Of a stretch of DNA of 64,000 bases, positions 1 through 7,349 are shown piece after piece. The position numbers and the translations under genes are program-made. Each line of letters begins with the position of its first letter. Position 1 is the stretch's first letter. Source of the stretch: Nocardiopsis sp. FR4 (GTDB taxonomy: Bacteria; Actinomycetota; Actinomycetes; Streptosporangiales; Streptosporangiaceae); contig NZ_ML776454.1 in the NCBI RefSeq assembly GCF_009830945.1, positions 464,674 to 528,673 on the forward strand. The letters are read 5' to 3'. The notes under the pieces were generated by a model that was given only the letters and a program-made list of their open reading frames with translations, was not told where the DNA came from and searched no databases.

Positions 1-250
1 CGAAGGCGTCGTAGAGGACGTCGATGTCGGGGCGCAGCGCCTCGCGGCCGCCCGCGGCGCGCAGCAGCCACTGCTCCTCGTAGTTGCCGACGTGCGCCAG
101 GTCCCACACCAGCGGCGACATCAGCGGCGAGTGCTGGGCGAGCAGTTCCCCGTCGTCGAGCGCGTCCAGCGTCAGACCGATGCTGCGCCGCCTGCTCCGG
201 TCGAGTTCGGCGGCGATGCGCTCCTTCACGCGTTCCTGTTCGTGGTTCAC
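1..250 (-). CDS. egtB: EgtB, hercynine oxygenase (N-terminal part, runs off the left edge)
   Basis: Only the first 83 codons are in the window; the gene continues past position 1. Known EgtB enzymes are iron-dependent sulfoxide synthases that join hercynine to gamma-glutamylcysteine in ergothioneine synthesis. The visible part matches the DinB-like N-terminal domain of EgtB: LAQHSPLMSPLVWDLAHVGN followed by YEEQWLLR, which carries the His residues and the HxxxE-type pattern used for iron binding. The start is GTG at 250, overlapping the egtA stop by four bases (GTGA), so the two genes are very probably translationally coupled. The neighbour egtA supplies one of its substrates, which strengthens the call. 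The catalytic C-terminal FGE-like domain is not visible here. Confidence 0.9.
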   Translation of the reverse strand, partial: MNHEQERVKERIAAELDRSRRRSIGLTLDALDDGELLAQHSPLMSPLVWDLAHVGNYEEQWLLRAAGGREALRPDIDVLYDAF

Positions 251-1530
251 CGTGCTCCTCCCGCGGGTGCGGAGTCAGGGGTCGCGGTTCCCGTCCCGGA
301 GTGCCGCCCGGGGGCCGTACGGGGCCCGGGCACGTGCGGCGGTGTGTCGGCGGGGCTGAGCCCGCGCCGGGTGTAGCGGTCCGCGTAGTCGTTGACCAGG
401 GCCGCGAGGGCCGCGGCGCCCATCCGCGGCAGGGCGGCCACGGCGGCGTCGAAGCAGTCGCGGGCGCAGCGGGCGACCTCCGGGTCGGCCAGGCCGCTCC
501 GCGCCGAGCGCATCCACAGGAGGCGGTCGGGGAAGCGGCCCCGGCACATCCTCTCGGTGGACTCCTCGGCCACCGCCCGGGCGCCGGGGTCGTCGGCCAG
601 CGCGGCGGCGAGCGCCATCGGGACCGGCCACCAGCGCGGCGGGACCGCGTCTGTCATGCGCAGCTCCCACCAGCCGCGCGGGCGCACGGGCGGGAAGAGC
701 GTGCTGAGGTGGAACTCCAGGTCGGTGCGGGTCACCGGACGCGGCCCCCGGCCCTCGATCCACTGGGCGAAGGTGATGCCGGGGTCCACGGTCCAGGCCC
801 CGCCGGGGACCGCCATGACCCGGGCGGCCAGCGCGTACTCGGCCCACGCGGTGGCCGGATCACCGGGGCTGCCGGCGTCCAGGACGGGCCGGGTGCGGGT
901 GGCGTCGGTGGCCGCCCAGACGGCCCACCGGGTGGACTTCCACCCCGTGGGACGCCCCCTCCAGACGGCGGAGTTGGCGAAGGCGGCGACCAGCACCGGG
1001 CCGATCCGGTGGCTGAGCTCCCAGCGCCCGCGCGCGTCGTCGGCGTCCGCCCCGGTGTCCAGGCACACCTGGAGCGAGGCGGTGCTGCACATCATGGTGT
1101 GGCCGCTGGGCTGCCGTTGGCGGGCGAAGAAGCGCTCCATGGCCGCGTACCGGGGCAGCCGGAGCTGTCTTCGGGGCGGGCGGACGGTGTCGAGCGCGGT
1201 CTCGGCCAAGTGGAGCCCGGCCTCGGCGAGTGCCTTGGCGACGTGGTCCAGGTCGGCGGCGAGCGCCTGGTGGGCCTGTGCCGGTCCCGGGAGCGCGGGC
1301 GAGCTCAGTTCGAGCTGCCCGCCGGGTTCGAAGGTGACGCTGCTTCCCGCGGGCGGTGGGCCTGCGGCCTCCACCGCCGCCGCGAGGCGGTCGAGCGGAA
1401 CGGGTGCGGTCGGGTCGGCGTGGTCGGTGACGAGCCATTCGGTCTCGGTCCCGACCTTGCCGGGCGGGCCGGTCTTGAAGCAGACGCCGTTGATGTACTC
1501 GTGGACGTCCGCCGTGGTCATCTGCGTCAT
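247..1530 (-). CDS. egtA: EgtA, glutamate-cysteine ligase of ergothioneine synthesis
   Basis: This 427-residue protein belongs to the ATP-grasp-like GCS2 glutamate-cysteine ligase family. EgtA makes gamma-glutamylcysteine, the sulfur donor that EgtB joins to hercynine. Recognisable segments are GTETEWLV near residue 27, FEPGGQLELSSP near 68, and GHTMMCSTASLQVCLD near 143, which are the glutamate- and ATP-binding patches of this family. Start ATG 1530 has a purine-rich stretch (GAGGGAGCAG) just upstream; an internal ATG three codons later is possible. The last 40 residues are Pro/Gly/Thr-rich and look like a disordered tail. It overlaps egtB by 4 nt. A perfect CRP-type palindrome lies about 200 bp upstream and may govern it, although that site also abuts the nat stop codon. 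Confidence 0.9.
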   Translation of the reverse strand: MTQMTTADVHEYINGVCFKTGPPGKVGTETEWLVTDHADPTAPVPLDRLAAAVEAAGPPPAGSSVTFEPGGQLELSSPALPGPAQAHQALAADLDHVAKALAEAGLHLAETALDTVRPPRRQLRLPRYAAMERFFARQRQPSGHTMMCSTASLQVCLDTGADADDARGRWELSHRIGPVLVAAFANSAVWRGRPTGWKSTRWAVWAATDATRTRPVLDAGSPGDPATAWAEYALAARVMAVPGGAWTVDPGITFAQWIEGRGPRPVTRTDLEFHLSTLFPPVRPRGWWELRMTDAVPPRWWPVPMALAAALADDPGARAVAEESTERMCRGRFPDRLLWMRSARSGLADPEVARCARDCFDAAVAALPRMGAAALAALVNDYADRYTRRGLSPADTPPHVPGPRTAPGRHSGTGTATPDSAPAGGAR

Positions 1531-1732
1531 GGAGCTGCTCCCTCACGAGCGGCCACCCCACTGTCGGGTGACGCCTCCTGGGTTTTGCCCAGGGCGCCCT
1601 TCTCCCGAACGTCTGGATTGCGCCGAACCTCCGTGCACATCGGTAGGTTCCCGACTCAACCGGAGCGGGGCGGCCGCCGGAGAGCTGACGGTGCAGGACC
1701 AGCGGTGGGTGAGGGCTCCCACGCACCTCTGA

Positions 1733-1748
1733 TGTGATGACCATCACA
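1733..1748. promoter_or_regulatory. CRP-like operator, perfect TGTGA-N6-TCACA
   Basis: The sequence TGTGATGACCATCACA is a perfect inverted repeat, part of a longer 9-bp-arm palindrome at 1731-1750. It matches the CRP/FNR family consensus TGTGA-N6-TCACA. It lies between the nat stop codon (1751-1753) and egtA, about 200 bp upstream of the egtA start. It could be an operator for the egt genes, a terminator stem for nat, or both; there is no T-tract on the nat-coding strand. Confidence 0.55.
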
Positions 1749-1750
1749 TC

Positions 1751-2683
1751 TTAACGCTCCGTTTGACCGAACTCCCGGGCGCGCCGGGCGACGGCCTCCT
1801 TCTCCTCCGCGTCGAGGCCGAGGCCGAACACCTCCTCCAGCACGCGGCCCAGTTCCTCCGCCGGGAGCTCGCGCTCCTCGCGGGTGCCGTCGGGAGCCGC
1901 GGTGACCAGGGTGGTGTTCACGAGCCGGTGCTGGACGCCCGGGCCGATGCGCTGGACCATGACCCGGCCGCGGAACGGCGAGCGCGGGTGGCTGGTCAGG
2001 AAGTGGCTGAATATCGCGTAGTCCTGGCGCAGCGCCGCCGCGGTGGTGAAGGAGTACAGGGGGTGCCAGCCGCGGCCGTCGAAGGAGCGCAGCAGCCACT
2101 CGTCCTCGCCGACCTCGGCCACGCGGTCCAGGCGCAGCCCCCACCCGCCCTGGACCTCCTGGTGGCCGTCGGCGAGGGGCACGGGTTCCAGCAGTCCCCC
2201 GCCGCCGAAGCCGACGTCGGCCAGCCACGGGCCCTGTGCCAGGTCCACCCGCAGCAGGGAGTGGGTCGACGGGCGGGGGCCGCCGTCCGTACCGGCCAGC
2301 ACGCGCGCCGTGAGGCCGGTGACGGCGAAGCCGAGGCGATCGAGCACGGCGGCCAGCAGAAGGTTGTGTTCGTAGCAGTAACCGCCCCTGCGCTGGTGGA
2401 CCATCTTGTCCACCAGCGCGGGCACGTCCAGCGGCAGCGGACGCTCCAGGACGATCTGGAGGTTCTCGAAGGGGATGGCGACCAGGTGCGCGCGGTGCAC
2501 CTCGCGCAGGGTGGCCAGGGTGGGCGGCAGGTCGCCGGGCAGGCCCACCCGGGCCAGGTAGGCGTCCAGGTCCAGTTCCGCGCCGTGCCAGAAGTCGCGT
2601 TCGGTGGTGAGGCGCTCCGGCGGGGGCGCGGGCGCCAGGCCGTGGGGGGTGTCGGTTCCGAGGGCTGCGCTGGTGTGTGACAT
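1751..2683 (-). CDS. nat: Arylamine N-acetyltransferase
   Basis: This 310-residue cytosolic enzyme transfers acetyl from acetyl-CoA to arylamines, arylhydrazines or, in some actinomycetes, biosynthetic amines. The NAT catalytic triad is visible: Cys103 in RRGGYCYEHN, His141 in STHSLLRVDL and Asp156 in LADVGFGG, all in the family order and spacing. The length is slightly above the usual 270-280 because of an extra N-terminal stretch of about 25 residues rich in Pro and Ala, so the true start could be later. No strong ribosome-binding site precedes ATG 2683. It reads in the same direction as egtA, 220 bp away, but the intervening palindrome makes a shared transcript uncertain. The physiological substrate cannot be told from this context. 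Confidence 0.92.
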   Translation of the reverse strand: MSHTSAALGTDTPHGLAPAPPPERLTTERDFWHGAELDLDAYLARVGLPGDLPPTLATLREVHRAHLVAIPFENLQIVLERPLPLDVPALVDKMVHQRRGGYCYEHNLLLAAVLDRLGFAVTGLTARVLAGTDGGPRPSTHSLLRVDLAQGPWLADVGFGGGGLLEPVPLADGHQEVQGGWGLRLDRVAEVGEDEWLLRSFDGRGWHPLYSFTTAAALRQDYAIFSHFLTSHPRSPFRGRVMVQRIGPGVQHRLVNTTLVTAAPDGTREERELPAEELGRVLEEVFGLGLDAEEKEAVARRAREFGQTER

Positions 2684-2826
2684 GCCCGTCGAAACCAGCG
2701 CACGGGGGCGACGATTCCTGAAATATCACCACGTCCCGCTGTCCGGAATCGGTCAGGGCGCACCAGCATGGGACACCCGTTCCTGGAGACGTCCGTGGTC
2801 AGGCCCCGAGTGTCCGCACCCGCCCC

Positions 2827-2832
2827 TAGGCT
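2827..2832 (+). promoter_or_regulatory. -10 element (TAGGCT) of a leaderless promoter
   Basis: TAGGCT ends 7 nt before ATG 2840, which places the expected transcription start at or next to the A of the start codon. No Shine-Dalgarno sequence is present in the short gap, as expected for a leaderless mRNA. This supports 2840 rather than the upstream in-frame ATG at 2768 as the start. I see no convincing -35 box. Confidence 0.55.
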
Positions 2833-2839
2833 CGGCGGC

Positions 2840-3280
2840 ATGACGATTCAGCGGATGGACCACGTCGGCGTCGTCGTCGACGACCTTGAGGCCGCCATTG
2901 CGTTCTTCACCGAACTCGGGATGGAGGTGGAGGGAAGGGCGTCGGTCGAGGGGCGCTGGGTGGACGGTGTCGTCGGACTCGACGGCGTCCGGGGCGACAT
3001 CGCCATGATGCGGACCCCCGACGGCCACGGCCGGATCGAGCTGACGAGGTTCCACTCGCCGGAGGCGGTCGCGGCCGAGCCCGGGAACGCGCCTGCGAAC
3101 ACCCTGGGCCTGCGCCGCATCATGTTCGCCGTCGACGACATCGAGGACGTCCTCGTCCGCCTGCGCGCCCACGGCGCCGAACTCGTGGGCGAACTGGCGC
3201 GGTACGAGGACGCCTACCGGCTCTGTTACGTCCGCGGCCCCGAGGGCGTCATCATCGCCCTGGCCGAGCGGATCGGCTGA
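2840..3280 (+). CDS. VOC (glyoxalase/dioxygenase superfamily) protein
   Basis: This 146-residue protein has the paired beta-alpha-beta-beta-beta units of the vicinal oxygen chelate superfamily. It starts MDHVGVVVDDLEAAIAFF, a classic first VOC strand-helix, and has a second half-domain beginning LRRIMFAVDDIEDVLVRL and ending YVRGPEGVIIALAE. Candidate metal ligands are His in MDHVGV, Glu in GRIELTRF and Glu in GPEGVI. Members include glyoxalase I, methylmalonyl-CoA epimerase, dioxygenases and resistance proteins; nothing here decides among them. The start at ATG 2840 is chosen from the leaderless promoter signature. It converges on the ABC operon with only 10 bp between stop codons, so the two transcripts must meet or overlap. 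Confidence 0.85.
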   Translation: MTIQRMDHVGVVVDDLEAAIAFFTELGMEVEGRASVEGRWVDGVVGLDGVRGDIAMMRTPDGHGRIELTRFHSPEAVAAEPGNAPANTLGLRRIMFAVDDIEDVLVRLRAHGAELVGELARYEDAYRLCYVRGPEGVIIALAERIG

Positions 3281-3290
3281 GGCCCCGCCG

Positions 3291-4355
3291 TCAGCCGGTG
3301 CCCGCCCCCGCCCCGCGGACCCGCCCGGTGGCGTCGGCCGCAGCCCAGTGGCAGGCCGCCCTCCGCTCGGCCCCGCCGCCCAGGACGGCGGGGTCCTCGG
3401 TCCGGCAGCGGTCGGCGACGCCCGCGCGCTCGGCCTCCCCGGAGGCCAGCACCGGACAGCGCGGGTGGAACCGGCAGCCCCGGGGCACCCGCTTGGGGTC
3501 GGGCGGCTCGCCGGAGAGCACCACCGGCTCGCCGTCGGCCTCGGGCAGCACTGACAGCAGCGCCCGGGTGTAGGGGTGGGCGGGCAAGGACAGGACCTGC
3601 TCCACCGTGCCCAGCTCCACCACCCGGCCCAGGTACATCACCGCGACCCGGTCGGCGATGTTCCACGCCAGGCCCAGGTCGTGCGTGGCCACCAGGGCGG
3701 ACAGCCCCAGGTCGTCGCGCAGGTCCAGGAGCAGGCGCAGGATCTCGCCGCGTACGGAGGCGTCCAGGGAGGCCACCGGCTCGTCGGCCACCAGCACCTC
3801 GGGGTCCAGCACCAGGGCTCCCGCGATCACCACGCGCTGGCGCTGGCCGCCGGACAGCTCGTGCGGGTACCGGGCCAGGAAGCGCTCCGGGGGGCGCAGG
3901 CCCGCCCGGGACAGCGCGGCGGCCACCCGGTCGGCCTCGTCCGCGGTGGTGCCCTCGTGGATGCGCAAGCCCTCGGCCACGGACTCGTAGACGGTGCGGC
4001 GCGGGTTGAGCGACCCGGTGGGGTCCTGCTGCACCAGCTGCACCCGGCGGCGGTAGCGGCGCATCTCGCGTGAGCCGCGGCGCAGCGGGGCGCCCTCGAA
4101 GACCACGGCGCCGCCGGCGGGCCGCTCCAGCCCCAGCAGTACCCGGGCCAGCGTGGTCTTGCCGCAGCCGGACTCCCCCACCAGGGCCACGATCTCCCCG
4201 GCGGCGAGGTCCAGGTTGACGCCGTCCACGGCGCGGGCGGTTCCCCGCCTCCCGGTCGCGAAGGCCACCTCCACCCCCCGGGCGCTCAGCAGGGGGGCCG
4301 TGCCCTCCCCGGAGGCGGGCGGGGTCCCGTGGGAGTCGGTCTCGGTCGTGCTCAC
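3291..4355 (-). CDS. Peptide ABC importer, second ATP-binding subunit (DppF/OppF type)
   Basis: This 354-residue ATPase is the last gene of a five-gene oligopeptide-type importer operon. It has Walker A GESGCGKTT near residue 52, a Q-loop VQQDPTGSLNP, signature LSGGQRQRV, Walker B VLVADEPVASLD and switch His in ATHD. The C-terminal oligo_HPY extension CRFHPRCP is typical of peptide and nickel importers and may carry an Fe-S site in relatives. The reading frame stays open far upstream to 5867, but the gene starts at GTG 4355, overlapping the previous stop by GTGA. It pairs with the 4352-5395 ATPase on the cytoplasmic face of the permease dimer. The substrate is not revealed by the ATPase. Confidence 0.93.
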   Translation of the reverse strand: MSTTETDSHGTPPASGEGTAPLLSARGVEVAFATGRRGTARAVDGVNLDLAAGEIVALVGESGCGKTTLARVLLGLERPAGGAVVFEGAPLRRGSREMRRYRRRVQLVQQDPTGSLNPRRTVYESVAEGLRIHEGTTADEADRVAAALSRAGLRPPERFLARYPHELSGGQRQRVVIAGALVLDPEVLVADEPVASLDASVRGEILRLLLDLRDDLGLSALVATHDLGLAWNIADRVAVMYLGRVVELGTVEQVLSLPAHPYTRALLSVLPEADGEPVVLSGEPPDPKRVPRGCRFHPRCPVLASGEAERAGVADRCRTEDPAVLGGGAERRAACHWAAADATGRVRGAGAGTG

Positions 4356-5395
4356 GGGCCCTCCTCCTCGACGGGGGCGAGGGCGGGTGGCGCCGCCCCC
4401 TCGCCCCGGGTGGTCAGCGGTCGGGCCGGGCCCACGTGCACGCAGGCCGCCTGGTGGTCGGAGCCGGCGGGGACCACCGGCCACAGCGGCGGGTCGACCG
4501 TGGCGCACACCGCCTCGGCCACCGGGCAGCGCGGCCGGAACACGCAGCCCGGGGGCGGGTCGGCGGGGTCGGGAGGGTCGCCGGGCAGCCCCCGGGGGGC
4601 CAGCCGCGAGGCCGGGTCGCCGATTCGGGGGAAGGCCGCGCTGAGCGCCCCGGCGTAGGGGTGGGCGGGCTCGTGCACGACCTCCCGGGCCGGTCCCCGC
4701 TCCACGATCCGCCCCGCGTACATGACCGCGACCCGGTCGCAGGTGGCGGCCAGCACGGACAGGTCGTGGCTGATCATGAGCATCCCGATACCGTGCTCGG
4801 CGACCAGCCGCCGCAGCAGGGCCAGGATCTGCGCCTGGATCATCACGTCCAGGGCGGTGGTGGCCTCGTCGGCGACGACCAGGCGCGGCTCGCACGCCAG
4901 GGCCATGGCGATCATGACCCGCTGGCGCTGGCCGCCGGAGAGCTGGTGGGGGTAGTCGCGGGCGCGCGAGGACGGCAGGCCGACCTGTTCCAGCAGCGCG
5001 GCGACCCGTTCGGGAGCCCGCCTGGCCGGGACGGTGCCGTGGACGGCCATGGGTTCGGCGATCTGGTCGCCGATCCGCCGGACGGGGTTGAGCGAGTGCA
5101 TGGCGCCCTGGAAGACGACGGAGGCGCCCGCCCAGCGCACCGCGCGCAGGCGGCCCCAGCGCATGCCGAGCACGTCCTCGCCCTCCAGGAGCACCTGGCC
5201 GGTGACGTCGGCGGTGTCGGGCAGCAGGCGCAGCAGGGCCAGGGCCGCGGTGGACTTGCCGCTGCCGGACTCCCCCGCCACCCCCAGGGTGTCGCCGGGG
5301 TCCAGGGCCAGGTCCACACCGCGCACGGCGGGTACCCGGCCGTCCCCGGTCCGGTAGGTGACGTGCAGGTCGCGGACGTCGAGCAGGGAGGTCAA
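4352..5395 (-). CDS. Peptide ABC importer, first ATP-binding subunit (DppD/OppD type)
   Basis: This 347-residue ATPase has Walker A GESGSGKST near residue 40, Q-loop VFQGAMHSLNP, signature LSGGQRQRV, Walker B VVADEATTALD and switch His in ISHD, then an oligo_HPY tail with GCVFRPRCP. I place the start at TTG 5395 because it overlaps the upstream permease stop by TTGA, a purine-rich site (CGGGAG) lies 6-7 nt upstream, and the protein then begins right before the expected first strand LLDVRDLHVTY. The longer alternative beginning at 5503 would add Arg/Pro-rich residues that are simply the antisense of the permease C-terminus. It forms a heterodimer with the 3291-4355 ATPase. Confidence 0.92.
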   Translation of the reverse strand: MTSLLDVRDLHVTYRTGDGRVPAVRGVDLALDPGDTLGVAGESGSGKSTAALALLRLLPDTADVTGQVLLEGEDVLGMRWGRLRAVRWAGASVVFQGAMHSLNPVRRIGDQIAEPMAVHGTVPARRAPERVAALLEQVGLPSSRARDYPHQLSGGQRQRVMIAMALACEPRLVVADEATTALDVMIQAQILALLRRLVAEHGIGMLMISHDLSVLAATCDRVAVMYAGRIVERGPAREVVHEPAHPYAGALSAAFPRIGDPASRLAPRGLPGDPPDPADPPPGCVFRPRCPVAEAVCATVDPPLWPVVPAGSDHQAACVHVGPARPLTTRGEGAAPPALAPVEEEGP

Positions 5396-6333
5396 CGCTG
5401 CTCCCGGAGTCGCGGGTTGATGACGGATTCGAGGGCCCGGCCGCACAGGGTGAAGGACAGCGCGACCACGGCGACGGCCAGACCGGGCGGAACCATGTAC
5501 CACCAGATCCCCGAGCTGATCGCACCCGCGTTGCGGGCCGCCTCCAGGACGCCGCCCCAGGACACGGTCGTGGGGTCGCCCACGCCGAGGAAGGCCAGGG
5601 TGGACTCGGCGATGATCGAGGTGGCCACGAGCAGCGTGGTCTGGGCGAGCACGACCGGCATGACGTTGGGCAGCACGTGCCAGACCATGACGTGGGCGTG
5701 CCCGCCGCCCAGGGCGCGCGCCCGCTCCACGTAGGGGCGGGCCTCCACCGCCAGGGTCTGGGCCCGCACCAGCCGGGCGGTGGCGGGCCAGACGGTGAGG
5801 CCGATGGCGAGGACGATGGTTCCGGTGCCGCGCGGCAGGACGGCGGCCAGTGCCACGGCCAGGACAAGGGTGGGCAGGACCAGGAACCAGTCGGTGACGC
5901 GCATGAGCGCCGAGGACACGAACCGCCCCGCGGAACCGCCGGAGGCGCCGAAGTGCCCGGCGGTCATGCCCACCAGGGTGCCCAGCACCACGGAGACGCC
6001 CGTGGCCAGGAAGCCGACCGTGAGCGAGACCCGCGAGCCCCAGACGACCAGGTCCAGGATCGAGCGGCCGAAGTTGTCGGTGCCGAGCGGGTACTCGGCG
6101 CCGGGCGGTTGGTAGGCCGCGCCCGGGGCTCCGGTGACGGTGAGTTCGTTCTGGTCGACCAGGAGCGGGGCGGCCAGCGCCAGGGCGCCGATGGCCAGCA
6201 GCGCCGCCAGCCCCGCGACCCCGGCGCGGTTGCGGGCGTACTCCCGGGCGAAGCGGCGCACGGCCTCGCGGCGCCGCACGCGGGCCAGGGCGCGCGGGGC
6301 GGAGGGCCTGGAGAGCCCGGCGGGGGCGCTCAC
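5392..6333 (-). CDS. Peptide ABC importer, permease subunit (DppC/OppC type)
   Basis: This 313-residue integral membrane protein is the DppC-type permease. It has an N-terminal cytoplasmic segment rich in Arg, a first membrane helix (GVAGLAALLAIGALALAAPL), an extracytoplasmic segment containing the family hallmark YPLGTDNFGRSILDLVVWGS, and about five further membrane helices. The EAA-type loop ERARALGGGHAHVMVWHVLPN contacts the ATPases. The start is GTG 6333, overlapping the DppB stop by GTGA. Only peptide-type (type I, OppC-like) importers carry this sequence pattern, so with the neighbours the assignment is firm, although substrate could be peptides, nickel chelates or other small solutes. 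Confidence 0.93.
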   Translation of the reverse strand: MSAPAGLSRPSAPRALARVRRREAVRRFAREYARNRAGVAGLAALLAIGALALAAPLLVDQNELTVTGAPGAAYQPPGAEYPLGTDNFGRSILDLVVWGSRVSLTVGFLATGVSVVLGTLVGMTAGHFGASGGSAGRFVSSALMRVTDWFLVLPTLVLAVALAAVLPRGTGTIVLAIGLTVWPATARLVRAQTLAVEARPYVERARALGGGHAHVMVWHVLPNVMPVVLAQTTLLVATSIIAESTLAFLGVGDPTTVSWGGVLEAARNAGAISSGIWWYMVPPGLAVAVVALSFTLCGRALESVINPRLREQR

Positions 6334-7349
6334 GGGCGCACCCGGGGGTCGAGCAGCGGGTAGACGAGGTCGGCGAGAAGGTTCATGAGGATCACCGAGG
6401 CCGCGAAGACCACGAACAGGCCCTGGACGAGGCCGAGGTCGGGCACGCGCAGGCCGGAGTAGAAGAGTTGTCCGAGTCCGGGCCAGGAGAAGACGGTCTC
6501 CACCAGGATCACGCCGGAGACCACCTGTCCGAGGTTGAGGAAGAGCAGGGTCACCGTGGGCAGCAGCGCGTTGGGAACGGCGTGCCTGCGCCGCACCAGG
6601 GCGTCGCGCAGGCCCTTGGCGCGTGCCGTGGTGAGGTAGTCGGCGCCCTTCTCGTCCATGAGCGAGGAGCGCATGATCATCAGGTACTGGGCGTAGATGA
6701 CCGCGACCATCGTGGTGACGGGCAGCACCATGTGCCAGGCGGTGTCCAGCACCGTGGAGACAGGCCCCGTGGTGCCGGGGGCGGTCATGCCGCCGGTCGG
6801 GAACAGCCCGGGCATGAACCCGCGCCCGGAGGCCAGCAGGACGATCAGGAGCAGGCCGAGCCAGAACGTGGGCACCGACCAGAAGAAGAGGGCGACCGCG
6901 GTGTTGACGCGGTCCCCCGGGCCGCCCGGCCTCCATCCGGCGCGGGCGCCGAGGAACAGTCCCAGCAGCGCGGCGAGGAGCGTGCCGGTCCCGGCGAGCA
7001 GGACCGTGGGGCCGATCCGCTCCAGGATGAGGTCGGCGACCGGCTCGCGGTACTGGAAGGACGTGCCCAGGTCCATCCGCAGCAGGCCGGTCACGTAGTC
7101 CAGGAACTGCTGCCACAGCGGCCGGTCGAGCCCGAACTGGCGGCGCAGCTCCTCCCGCTGCTCGGCGGTGACCTCGCGGCCCTCGGTCATGGCGCGGACC
7201 GGGTCGCCGGGCAGGATTCGGAACAGGAAGAACCCGGCGACGACCACGGCGGCCAGGGAGGCCGCCGCGGTGGCCAGGCGTCCGGCCGCGTAGCGCGCGA
7301 CGCTGCGGGCCCGGCCGGCGGCGGTCGGCCGGGCGGCGGTACTGGTCAC
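6330..7349 (-). CDS. Peptide ABC importer, permease subunit (DppB/OppB type)
   Basis: This 339-residue permease begins with about 20 polar residues, then a membrane helix (LAAVVVAGFFLFRILPGDPV) and the family motif LPGDPVRAMTEG plus LRRQFGLDRPLWQQFLDYV. A central helix pair contains FFWSVPTFWLGLLLIVLL, and the EAA loop TTARAKGLRDALVRRRHAVPN precedes the last helices. The start is GTG 7349, overlapping the binding-protein stop by GTGA with no longer leader needed. It forms the membrane pore with the DppC-type subunit encoded immediately downstream. Confidence 0.93.
   Translation of the reverse strand: MTSTAARPTAAGRARSVARYAAGRLATAAASLAAVVVAGFFLFRILPGDPVRAMTEGREVTAEQREELRRQFGLDRPLWQQFLDYVTGLLRMDLGTSFQYREPVADLILERIGPTVLLAGTGTLLAALLGLFLGARAGWRPGGPGDRVNTAVALFFWSVPTFWLGLLLIVLLASGRGFMPGLFPTGGMTAPGTTGPVSTVLDTAWHMVLPVTTMVAVIYAQYLMIMRSSLMDEKGADYLTTARAKGLRDALVRRRHAVPNALLPTVTLLFLNLGQVVSGVILVETVFSWPGLGQLFYSGLRVPDLGLVQGLFVVFAASVILMNLLADLVYPLLDPRVRP

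Noticed and set aside
1577..1593. CCTGGG-TTTTG-CCCAGG as a terminator or operator near egtA
   Set aside because: The arms are only 6 bp, the site is just upstream of a start codon rather than after a gene, and no family is suggested.
3291..5867. One continuous 858-codon frame suggesting fused ABC ATPases
   Set aside because: Upstream of GTG 4355 the translation is Pro/Arg-rich noise from another frame. The family-conserved ATPase begins after 4355, and the gene overlaps its neighbour by GTGA like the rest of the operon.
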